In this document: piece by piece, positions 11,359 through 21,193 of the stretch
How the letters are laid out: the number at the start of each line of letters is the position of its first letter
Position numbering within the stretch: position 1 is the first letter of the stretch
Translations under genes and position numbers: made by a program
Assembly (NCBI GenBank): GCA_030544215.1
Contig: JARZZO010000004.1
Location: 19,952,501 to 20,016,500 of the forward strand
DNA: 64,000 nt
Source: Zantedeschia hybrid cultivar
Taxonomy: Eukaryota; Streptophyta; Magnoliopsida; Alismatales; Araceae
Direction of reading: 5' to 3'
Notes under the pieces: model-generated
The model's database searches: none
Told to the model about the DNA's origin: nothing
Seen by the model: only the letters and a program-made list of their open reading frames with translations

Positions 11359-12355
11359 CTAAGGCTGGCACGAGATGTTGGAGACGGACAGCGGGTAAGC
11401 GAAGGTCTCGGCGTACTGGAAGGAGACGGCGCCGCCCGCCGGGATGGGCCCGCCATCGTTGACGAGGCAGTCGTCGTAGGCGAGGCGGCGGAAGACCGTG
11501 GGGTTGATGAGGCGGGCGGAGCTGAACCAGCCGCAGTGGAGGTGGATGCCAGAGATGGCACCGCCGGCGCCGCCACATCCCAGACTCCCCAGGCAGGTGT
11601 TGAGCACCTGCACCGTGTAGGTGGGGATCCCGTTGGGCAGCCGCGCGGTCATTGCCTGCTCCACCACGATGTACTTCGTGCTGCATCCTCCTGCTCCTAT
11701 TATGGCCTGTCCCCAGCCTGCTGCTCCTTCTCCAACAAGTTTCTTACGTTGCGTCCGCCCTCTTCCCCTGCAAACCATGCAAATGAGTACAGTTAGCTTC
11801 TCATAACGTGAGAACCAAATCGAGGCACACGCCCCCCCCCGTCTGTTCTGCGATACTGACAGATGAAGAACAGTACCGATCAGGTGCAGGTGGTGAAACT
11901 TAATCTTTCTAGCTACGTTATGGCTTATGCCCCGGTCCTGGGGGAGTCGCGGTTTCTCTCGATCATTGAGAGAGAGAGAGAGAGAGAGAGCATATTCTCT
12001 CACATTAGGAAGATCAGTTAAGGCGTGATGTGCACAAATGATTAGGTTTAGACAAGAGGAGGCAGAGACGAGCATGAACAGGCAAAGAAAAGGAAACGTG
12101 GAAGCGGATGATGACAAGAATAGACGAGGGCAGCGCAGGGGGGAAAGGAAGGAGGGTGGGGGGAGGTACAACATGTGGTTCTTCCAGAAGAAGCTTACAG
12201 TGACGGAGTGGTTCCTCCGGGAGGAGCTGCCGTGGACCTAAAACGCCCCCCAAGCCTGCAGTAGACAATGAGCCACGTTTCACAAGCGAACCCTCTGATA
12301 CGGCGAGGAAGAGGACGAAAACCGCCAAGAGAGCCGCCATGGCGAGTTTCGCCAT
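11359..12355 (-). CDS. TPD1-like secreted cysteine-rich protein (two exons, one intron)
   Basis: The C-terminal exon (from about 11767 down to the stop at 11359) encodes the TPD1-family core: CSTKYIVVEQ, NGIPTYTVQVLNTC, ISGIHLHCGWFSSARLINP, YDDCLVN and FAYPLSVSNISC. Six conserved-position cysteines are present. The N-terminal exon (12355-12199) starts MAKLAMAALLAVFVLFLAV, a clear signal peptide. In Arabidopsis and rice, TPD1/TDL1-type proteins are secreted ligands of the EMS1/MSP1 receptor kinase and specify anther tapetum. The orthologue/paralogue relation here is unknown. The start at 12355 is preferred over an in-frame ATG at 12445 because a TATA box at 12466-12473 would place transcription start just downstream of that ATG. 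The intron donor (GT at 12198) is good. The best acceptor (CAG at 11770-11768) gives a phase mismatch. A CAG inside the second block restores phase, so the exact junction is unresolved. A GA microsatellite lies in the intron. Confidence 0.85.
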
Positions 12356-12465
12356 CTGCCAAAAGCTCTCTCTCTCTTTCAATGAGACACAAAATATAGG
12401 AAGACGGCGAAAACTGGAATATGAAGCTGACGATCTCACAGCCATTGTGTGAGCCCAGTCTTCTC

Positions 12466-12473
12466 TTTATATA
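12466..12473 (-). promoter_or_regulatory. TATA box of the TPD1-like gene
   Basis: TATATAAA on the minus strand, about 110 bases upstream of the preferred start codon. A CT-rich tract at about 12364-12381 lies in the presumed 5' untranslated region. Confidence 0.6.
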
Positions 12474-12480
12474 TTGTTTG

Positions 12481-13117
12481 TACAATTTAATATACAATTA
12501 AAGGAACGTGACACGTTGGGCAAGTCCAGATTACGGTGATTAATTTACAGCACGTTACAAATCAGGTCTTTGTATTGATGCTATGGATAATATTTCATTG
12601 CCAGGATTTGTATTGATGCTATGGATGAATATTTCCTGAATAGCAAGGCAAGTTTATCGCACACGCCCCCTCAAGCTGTACGTAGGGCTCTGGATCATAT
12701 TCAGATTTGCTAATGTTTATTCGAAATTGATTTTTTTGGTATTATAAGCGCGCGGTTATCCGTTTACGGTTCACAAATGGAGCGGTTGTCGAAATATTGC
12801 ATCCATCCTATCGGATATCCGTTCCGAATAGAGAGTAAATCATGGCCATAGATCTAAGATCTAAGGATATATATAAACTCCATATAAGATGTTTGAGTAG
12901 ATGAAACTCCAAACCCTCAAGTCCCAACTACTAATAAATACTTAAATTATTAATTTTTTATGACATGGCTACTAATTTTATAATTTTTTAAATTTTTAAA
13001 TAAATATTATATTATATAGCTCCGCATCCCATTCATAAAATGAGTGGATATGAATTTACAAACTTAAAACGGCATGCTGATGGGTCAATCACCCGTTAGA
13101 AAGCCCGTCTTGTTGCC
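12481..13117. other. Upstream region of the TPD1-like gene, with a copia LTR fragment
   Basis: AT-rich intergenic sequence. It contains the inverted copia LTR fragment at about 12560-12672 but no other recognisable feature. Confidence 0.4.
12560..12672 (-). repeat. Copia LTR fragment, inverted relative to 33920-34020
   Basis: On the minus strand a polypurine tract (TTGAGGGGGCG) is followed by TGTGCGATAAACTTGCC, a GAAATATTCATCCATAGC block and GCATCAATACAAAT. This matches the sequence after the Cop-A RNase H at 33914-34020 in inverted orientation. A short internal duplication repeats CATCCATAGCATCAATACAA. It sits about 100-200 bases upstream of the TPD1-like TATA box. Confidence 0.65.
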
Positions 13118-13786
13118 TGTTAGAATAGGTATTGTTTTTGGGTATGTTTGTTATTGTGTATCTTGGGTATAACTTATGTGTACTTAAGTATATATACTCT
13201 AATTTTGTTCATTAATAAGATATGATACTTTTTTCCAAAATTACATGGTATTAGAGCCAAGTTTCGATCTTGGAACCCGTGGGTTATCGGCCCACTACAT
13301 ATTGTTTTTGGATATGTTTGTTATTGTGGTCTTATTGTGTACCTTGGGTATAACTTATGTGTACCTAGATATATATACTAATTTTGTTCATTAATAAGAT
13401 ATAATATTCTTTCCCAAAATTACATTGCCAAAGGTTTCACCCAGCAACTAGGCATCGACTGTAAGAGACATTTAGTCCCGTTATTAAACCTCCTACTATT
13501 CCATAGTGGCCGATTCGCCAATTAGATGTACAAAATGCCTTTCTTCATGGGCGTTTGGAGGAGGACTTGTACCGCGAGCACCCTCATTAAACCGGTTGCA
13601 GCACCCATGGCTGCGCCAACTCGTTATCAAAATCTGATGAAAACATCCTTGATGATCTAACTGAATTCCGCAGTGCAGTGGGTGCCTTGCAGTATACCAT
13701 TCTTACACGACCTGACCTTGTTTTTTCTGTAAACAAGGTTTGCCAATTCTTGGCCGCTCCCACTTCTCCGTTGTATATATCTGATA
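13118..13786 (+). mobile_element. Cop-A: Ty1/copia (Ale/Retrofit-like) element, left part
   Basis: A short LTR (13118-13245, TGTTAGAATAGG to AAAATTACA) is followed at once by a copia primer site TGGTATTAGAGCC (13246-13258). A second, 5'-truncated copy of the same LTR lies at about 13299-13425. It is joined directly to reverse-transcriptase fragments in several frames: KGFTQQLGID, then PPTI-like and CTKCLSSWAF pieces, then FRSAVGALQYTILTRPDL and VNKVCQFLAAPT. Gag, protease and integrase are missing. The coding sequence breaks at 13786, where an LTR-X copy begins, and resumes with RNase H at 33512. Confidence 0.75.
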
Positions 13787-15110
13787 TGTCTTATACTTTT
13801 ACAATTTATTAATAAATTTAATTGATTTAAATTAAATTAAATAATTAATTATAAAAAAATATTAGTGAGTTTAAATAATTTGATTTAATTAATTAATTTT
13901 ATTATGAAAATTCATTAGTCCAATTATACTACTAAGAATAATCTACTAATTTAGTTAAGATTCTGATTTAGGTACATTAGACAACAATATAGTAAAATAA
14001 TGACAACTTTCTGTAAAATAATTAGATTAAAGTATGGTCGGATCATTGGCAAGAGCACAAAAAATATATAACTTTTTAGAACACAATTTTTACTATTTCA
14101 ATTGTTTTAGATGTCACAAATATTAATAATTAGTTTAGGAAATACTACCAATGAAAAACAAATCATAATAAAACTAAGATTCAAATTAAGAAATAGGAGA
14201 ATGTGTAATTAAAGTTAACCGAAAAGTTATGTATGACATATTTGGTTTAGATTAAAAGTAAAACATAATAAATTTAAGCATGATTAAGATTTTAATTAGA
14301 GGATATAAAGTTATAATTAAAATCATACTTGAACTAAGATTATGTGCACAAGTATTTAACATAGTCCTATTATTTTAAGTATAACTTCGTATATAAAATT
14401 CTTAATGAAGTGAGATAACTCCTACTAGAAAGATAACTCAAAATTCTAGAAGTTTTATGAAGACCATATTTTTAAAATAAGTCATTTACTAATCGGAATC
14501 ATGACATCTTTAGACAATAAGAAAATCTGTCAGATTTCTGAGTTCATAGTACTCAGGACAGTAGGTCAGTAAAATAGGAATAACTTTTTGTATAAATGTC
14601 TAAAAATAGTGATATTATTTACATTGAGAAGATAACAAAAAGTTCTAAAATTTTATAGAAAAGAGTTTTTCCTAATTCGAATATTTAAGAGGTCAAATTT
14701 AAAAGTTTTCATAAAAAAAAAAACTGCATGTGACGTGAATATATAGAGTCTAATTTACATTAAGCAGTGATTTTGACTTAGAAATTAAATTACGAGGAGT
14801 TGGAGTTCGACTCCAGCATGGAAAGGAGATGTTAGTGGTTGTATTAGAAAGGAAAATAAGTATAGATAAAGTTTTGGACTCGTGCATAAGTTCTTTTGCA
14901 TGCAGCTCTCTTGTAAAGGTAAGTTCATGTAGTGTTTGTGAGATATTTCTTTTAAGATTTGATTATAATAAATACTATGTGTTCTTGAAGGCTAAAAAAA
15001 TGTGAGAAAGAATTTAGAAAATGTAAAAAGAATTTATAAGGGGCAGGAATCATAGATAGATATTAAGGAAGCCATAGGAGAACCAAGAACCGATCTTTCT
15101 TCAAGAGGTA

Positions 15111-16041
15111 CACTACAACAAAAGTGGATTGTCCTTACATCAGAAAACCATAAGATATGCACGTAAAGCCATTACAAATTATTTATACTAACGGAACGTC
15201 TTACGGACAATCATCATTGGCGTAGCAACCGTTACTAGAAGTTTTCTTACAACTGCATACCCTTAAGTAATTACTAGTGTACACCATGGAACTAAATCGT
15301 AACTAAAACGTACTTATCACTATGAGGCCATTATACTATTGATTCTTTTCGAACTCTTTTAAAGAGGTGAATTCTAACATTTTTTGAAAATTTCAAACAA
15401 CTAAATCGAAAGAGGTATAGTGAGTTACATGTAATTGACTTACTTCCAAGTTCACTTTCAAATAACTAAAAGAACCCTAAGTGTTGGTAAGGAGGAAACT
15501 GGGTAAGTGCAAAGGTGGAGAGGGAGTTTTAAAAAAAAAAAACCTCATGAGTATTGAAAAAAGTTTTACTTGAACGCTTTTTTAAAAAATTCTCTTCCTA
15601 CAGTTGCTGAGTCTCATTGTTAATTGCACGTACAAGATTCCAATTCTCCAGCATGTGGTGAGGATCATCTCAATGTAAAGGAGAGAATGCATGTCTTGTA
15701 GTCTTGGGGTGTCACCTATGTTAGGGACAATAGTCGGTTTCTCTCCCCTTTGGTGTCACATGTGTCAGCGATACTTTTTTGAAGTTAAAATAATATTTTT
15801 ACTAATAGTAACCACGTATGATCTTAGATACGATCACATCTCTAACATTAGCTTCGTCGATCTGTGCAACTAAAAAGGAGAGAACTAGCTGCCCTCTTTC
15901 CTTCGGGACCCATCTAAATAAAGTGGCTACCGGAGTTTCGAGGGATGAGGATCGCAAATATGTGGCATTCACTGAGTACTGTGCGAGTTTCCTATTCCTT
16001 GTCTTAAAGCGATCTTATCTAAATTAAAGATCCATATCAAA
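15111..16041 (+). mobile_element. CACTA-like insertion, one end visible
   Basis: The segment starts CACTACAACAAAAGTGG, like the terminal inverted repeat of CACTA (En/Spm) transposons, inserted in LTR-X. No matching inverted end was found. The right 221 bases duplicate 10916-11136 beside the TPD1-like gene. A truncated non-autonomous CACTA carrying captured host sequence fits, but so does a rearrangement. No transposase is present. Confidence 0.4.
15821..16041 (+). repeat. 221-bp direct repeat, copy b
   Basis: Counterpart of 10916-11136. It ends at the point where LTR-X sequence resumes. Confidence 0.7.
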
Positions 16042-16291
16042 TAATCCCATGCAGTTCGACTCCAATATAGAAATGAAGTGTTAGTGGTTGTATTAGAATG
16101 GATAATAAGTATAAATAAAGCTTTGGACTCGTGCATAAACTCTCTTGCATGCAGTTCTCTTCCAATGATAAGTTTATATAGTGTTCGTGAGATATTTCTT
16201 TTAAGCTTTGATTCTTATTAATACTATGTGTTCTTGGAGGCTAAGAGAATGTGAGAAAGAGTTTAGAGAATGTGAAAAGAGCTTAGAAGAG

Positions 16292-16296
16292 GAAGG
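16292..16296. other. Target-site duplication of Tat-T (left)
   Basis: GAAGG directly before the LTR, repeated at 30107-30111. Confidence 0.9.
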
Positions 16297-17388
16297 TGTA
16301 GACACGCTAATTTTGACATCATTTCGAGTAAATTTCATATCATATAATAATGTCTCAGAATGATCTGATATTTAATCATTGGTTAATTTTTATTGATCTT
16401 TTTAAATTAATTATCTAAATAGTGTCAGGTCAGACAGATATGATTTAAGTTAATTAATTAAATTGATTTTAACTCAAATTTCAATTAAAATATGAAGAAG
16501 TCTAAAAGACGTCGACTAGTGTAGACGCTATTTAGAATTTATTCTTATTTTGATGTTTAAATTTAAATTTTAATTAATTAATTAATTAACTAAAAGACGT
16601 CTTCATGACATGACGCCATTTAGGTTTCCTAAATTTTTTCTGCTTCTCTTCCGGATGTTTATCCTTATCTTAATTAGTCTGAAAGGCGTCTTCAAGTGAC
16701 GACGCGTTTTAGTTAATTACAGATAAAGATAAATTTTCCCGGATATTTATCCTTATCTTAATCAATCTGAAAGGCGTCTTTCATGGACGACGCATTTTAG
16801 ATAATTACAGATAAAGATGAATTAATATGTATTTATCTGTTGGTTAAGATGGATAAATCTCAAAATTTCTCCATGTAAATCCGCGGACGCAAAGAAGTCT
16901 ATACATACCCTGCCTCTTGAATGGGTGACAGAGTTAGTGATTGAAGTGATATCAAAGTGATAATTGAGTGAAAATCGAAACGACGACGTCCAAACGCTGA
17001 AGTGCTTCCAGAAGTTGGCGTCCATTCTTCATCCATTCTTCATCTGTCCAAGACCAAGGCTTTCCATGGGCCATCCATTGTACAAGAAAGAAGCGAAGGA
17101 AATCAATAGCAAACAACAAGGACTCTGAACGATCCTCAAAACTCAACAGCAATCAAAGCAAGAACAAAGAAAAGAAATGGCTCTCTTTCTTTAGCCGGCT
17201 GAAGAAGGAGAACCAAGAGCTCAACATCTCCCACATCCAAACAGGTAGGCGATCAAAATCTTCTTTTGGAACTTTTAAGTCAAAAGTTTCTGGCGATCAC
17301 ATCACTTAGTTTCTTTTTAATAGGCTTATTTTGTACTTAAACAACATAGTTTTTCATGATAATTACACACTCATTTTAAGCACTCACA
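16297..17388 (+). repeat. 5' LTR of Tat-T
   Basis: Starts TGTAGACACGCTAATTTTGA and ends CACTCACA. Four imperfect palindromes lie at about 16500-16535, 16590-16624, 16677-16713 and 16767-16803, a regular 87-90 base spacing. The promoter TATA is altered: TATACATA at 16900-16907 versus TATAAATA in the 3' LTR (29618-29625). A TGGCGATCAC motif near 17293 resembles the primer-binding site beyond the LTR. Confidence 0.95.
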
Positions 17389-17395
17389 GCTTTTT

Positions 17396-17413
17396 TGGCG
17401 ATCACGGTGGGAC
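17396..17413 (+). promoter_or_regulatory. Tat-T primer-binding site
   Basis: TGGCGATCACGGTGGGA begins seven bases after the LTR. It starts with TGG, complementary to a tRNA CCA end. I could not assign the tRNA with confidence. Tat-Y uses TGGCGATCACGATGGGA. Confidence 0.75.
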
Positions 17414-18438
17414 TTGGTCTCGCCATCTTTTAGTTCTTTGTTCTTGCTGTTATCAATCGGGCACCCATGGTGCACCACTTGTGTCTCTCGACACGCCCTC
17501 ACCAATTGGTGAGTGTTTTTAGTTTAGTTAATTTCCTACGTGCACCACGTGCACACCCCTGTGGCAAGATCTTGCCCTCCCCGTTGATTAGTTGAAAAGT
17601 TATTTTTGTGATAAAAATTGTGTGATTGATTGGCATTCTAGTTGTTTATTTGACAAATTAGCCTGTTAAAATTTGAAACAAAAAAAAATCTTTGCATGAG
17701 CTGATTATTTATCGTTTTTACCCTGTTTTGAGGAGGAATCAATCCAGAAATTCCTCCTGAAAAACTGCATCTGCGACTTGAAAAGCGTCCAGGAACAGCG
17801 ACGCATTTCAAACTGCGTCGTTAGACCCAGACGTCTTTCAGTCTCTTTTCTCTGCTGCCTGAGCTTCTGCGAAAAAATAAGGCTCTGTTTGAATAACGTC
17901 GACCAACGACGACGCGATTCAGGCAGTTTCTTATTTCTTCTTCAATTCTCAGATTTTGTGATCTGTGTGCTATTACCCATTATATATTAAGCATTAGAGG
18001 CCATCCAGGCCACAGGTCATACGCATTGAGGCTAACACCCTCCTCTTCTTAGGAACACTCTTCTTTACGTCTTCAACTCTCTCTGATTGGGTCAGTCCCT
18101 CGATCAGATTAGAGTAGTTGGCGTTAAAGACCTCCATAAGTCCCTAAAATCAAGGTATTCCTCCTTGATCATCGGGCTGGTTGTACCAATAGAAGTCCCG
18201 GTTAGATTTCCATAACGTTGTGAGAGAAAACCATAGAATATAACAGTGGACATTGAACTGAAACTAGGATCCTATCTCTTGAGCGAATTTGTGATTTAAT
18301 TAAATCCAAATAACCCAACAAGAAATCTTAAAATCACGTTAAACATCCACTTGTTTGTTTAATCTCTGTACAACTTGTTTGCTAATCTCTGAAGAAAAAT
18401 CTAATATCATGCTGCTCCGATCATGTAGAGACTTGAGC
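17414..18438 (+). other. Untranslated leader of Tat-T
   Basis: About 1 kb without a convincing gene. It contains hairpins of the GCGTC family at about 17777-17814 (arms TTGAAA.GCGTC and GACGC.TTTCAA), 17815-17842 and 17887-17924. Blocks at 18163-18340 are shared with the Tat-F leader. Confidence 0.7.
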
Positions 18439-20617
18439 ATGGCTCCAGATGCCATTATCAACTACGAGGGAGATGCTAATGCCCCTCGCGATTCCGATTA
18501 TAATTTTGAGAGCGGGAGAGATGCTGATGCCTCCTGTAATTCTATTCCAGTTCGACATGAGGGGAATGTCCGAACCCCTCTCTATCATCCTCATGATCAA
18601 TATCTTGATCATCCCCCGCATGTGCATGCGGTTCCTAACCCTATCTTTGAGGGGGACATGAATCCTGATGATCCCTCATCTTCTGATCCCTCGGATCTTG
18701 TAAATGCTTTGGGAGTTCTTGCCTCCCGTCTGGACCCTCAGCAGTTCGAGGCGATCCAGTCCATTCTAAAGGGGAAGACGCCCATGCAGTCTGCCGAGCC
18801 GAACCCTGCGGCTCCCCCTGCCATCGCTCAGCAACCTCCTCATCCTCCCTACATTCACCAGGCCATGGAAGGCCTCCATGTCACTTCTCGGCTAGCTGGG
18901 CCGCAACTTTCCTCTTCTAGGCAACCGGCCAGACCGCTAACGCCTGCTTACCAAAATGTCCTCGGGCATGGCGGAAGCTCTGCCGGACCTCCTCTTTACT
19001 GTCCTCCTTGCCCTACGTACTATAGGCAACAGGCCTATCAAGTACCTCTACCTCCCCTCCTCCCTAGGCTGATCTGACAACGCAAGCGTTGCTGGCTAAA
19101 ATGGAGCGCATGGACGAACAATTCAACAACCTCCAGCAGATGATGGGGGTCAAAGCTGCACCAGAGATCAATTTACCAAATCTGCCAGTGTTCCACCTGC
19201 CACCCTCTGAGATGCCAGTATATCGAAAGTATAACGGTACTGGTAACCCCTTCACCCACTTGAAGGAGTTCATGTACGAGTCATCTTTCTGGCAAAACGA
19301 CAAGAGGTCGTTGGCCTTTTTGTTCAGGAGATCTTTAGAGGGACCAGCCATCGAGTGGTTCTTTTCCTTGGAACCCTCCGAAGTAGAGGACTATGGTGTC
19401 GTCTCCCGAAAATTCATTCAACGATACCAGGACAGAGTTGCCCCTCCCTGTCCATTACTGACTTAATAGCAGAAAAGATGAAGCCCGATGAAGAGTTTGT
19501 CAGTTTTGCCGACAGATGGAGGGGCTTGGCCGAGAAAGTTAAAGATCACTTGTCTGAGTCGGAGCAAGTAAAGATGCTCATTTCCAACGCTACGCCTCAG
19601 TTCAAACTAGTCCTCTCCCTGAACAATCTGACCAGCATGGCAGAGCTCTATGAAAGAGCGCGGTACTGTCAGAATGCCTTCAAAGATGCTACGTTCTCTA
19701 GCGTCTTTGATCCTCACAGACCTAGCAGGCCTCTACCTCGGAAGCCTGCAGTGCCGAATTCTCCCAGCGCAGGTCCAACTACTGAGGGCACGCTCTCTCA
19801 TGAGCAAGTCAGCAGTATGAACAACAACTCGCCCCAGTTTGTGAGGAGTCAACAGCAATAGTACCAGCGGCCACAGCAGCCGAACCAGCAGGGGTACAGG
19901 CAGCCAAACCCCCAGTATCAGCAACCCCAATTTCAGTGGCCCCAGCAGCCGAATCAGCAACAACAACAGCAACAGCCACAGCAGCCGCCGTAACGGCAGT
20001 TACAGTACCAGCCTCCGCCACAACAGTATCAGCAACAGCAGCAGTATCAGCCGCGCGCACTACCGGCATATCATAATGTCCCTCCTCCTACTGACTACAA
20101 TCAGCAGAGAAGACCTCCCGGCCCGAAGAGGGCAGAATACCCGGTCCTCCCAGAGTCCTTGGCGGACATTTTCAGTGCTCTAATGGCAACTAATGCCTTA
20201 GTCCTGCCAAGAGAAAAGGCGATTTGGCCCCAGAATGCCGACGCGTCTAGGTATTGCTATTTCCATAGGCAACCTGGACACACTATTAACACCTGCTTCC
20301 AATTTAGAGATTACATTCATGATCTCAACGAGCAGGGCGGCATTGACTGGGAGGAGATGAAAAAGTACATATCTGCCTTAAAAGCAAGAAGACCACCACC
20401 ACAGCAGCAGCAGCAGCAAGTGAGAGCACCAGCACAAGCAGCAGCACCACCGAACATGGGCATAGTGCAGAACCCGCTTCCGGAGCATCAAAACCAAAAC
20501 CAAGTTGCCCCTATTCTGACAAACAGCCAGTCTGAGGCTAACCGCGGGCAACAGTGGAGGATAGAGGACTCTTCCTCTATCTATTCAACGGGTCACATTC
20601 CGAGTACCGCAGAATAA
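18439..20617 (+). pseudogene. gag: gag of Tat-T (broken)
   Basis: The N-terminal part is open from 18439 (MAPDAIINYEG) to 19077. A frame change leads to 19089-19466, with the retrotransposon gag core (VYRKYNGTGNPFTHLKEF, FLFRRSLEGPAIEWFFSLE). A second change near 19430 gives 19355-19861 (LIAEKMKPDEEFVSFADRW). Stops at 19859 and about 19990 interrupt a proline/glutamine-rich linker. The frame resumes at 20159 with a Tat-type zinc finger, CYFHRQPGHTINTC (first Cys near 20255). Gag would form the cytoplasmic virus-like particle; the finger binds RNA. The upstream methionine at 18355 is less likely because the acidic stretch conserved with Tat-F follows 18439. The mature protein cannot be made from this copy. 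Confidence 0.85.
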
Positions 20618-21193
20618 CCACTACACCGTACCATCCACATACCCAGACCACAGCCCATTACCATTACCCCTATACCGACACCCGCATATCACTCACCCGC
20701 ACCCGCTAACCCATTACCACCACCCGCTTTCCTTAAACCCGTTACACCCAACGCCACTAGGCCTCCACTAAATAACCCCCCGCAAACCAACTACGCACCC
20801 CTCCTATCATCTAGACCACTACTACGCGTACTATTCCCTACTTCACCTGCTACCACTACCGCTTACCCAGATACCATCCAACCTTCTAAACCGCTATTAC
20901 GCATGCCGTTCTCCACTTCATCCACCATCCAACCATCTAGGCCTCTAATCCGCACCACGCCGCCACCTACTAACCCCGTGCCATCACCCACATACCAACA
21001 CTCCACCCCATCCGCACCATCCAACCCTGTGGTACTCAAAGTATCACCCGGATCTTCCATGGCTGAGGAACATGTGCTCCGGAGTGGGAGAATTTTCAAC
21101 AAAGTTTTTCCTTAGTCAACAGTTAGAGACGGCCCATCACAACCGACAGAGGAAGCACACAATGAAGAGAGTGCACCAGGCACTCAGTATGAT
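20618..21193 (+). other. Low-complexity linker between gag and protease of Tat-T
   Basis: Proline/threonine-rich coding-like sequence (many CCA, ACC and CCC codons) in the same frame as the downstream protease, with scattered stops. It ends with a short conserved-looking stretch HVLRSGRIFNK before a TAG at 21113. Confidence 0.5.

Noticed and set aside
11291..11806. Open frames overlapping the TPD1-like exon in other frames and on the plus strand
   Set aside because: GC-rich exon shadows; only the frame with the conserved TPD1 motifs is supported.
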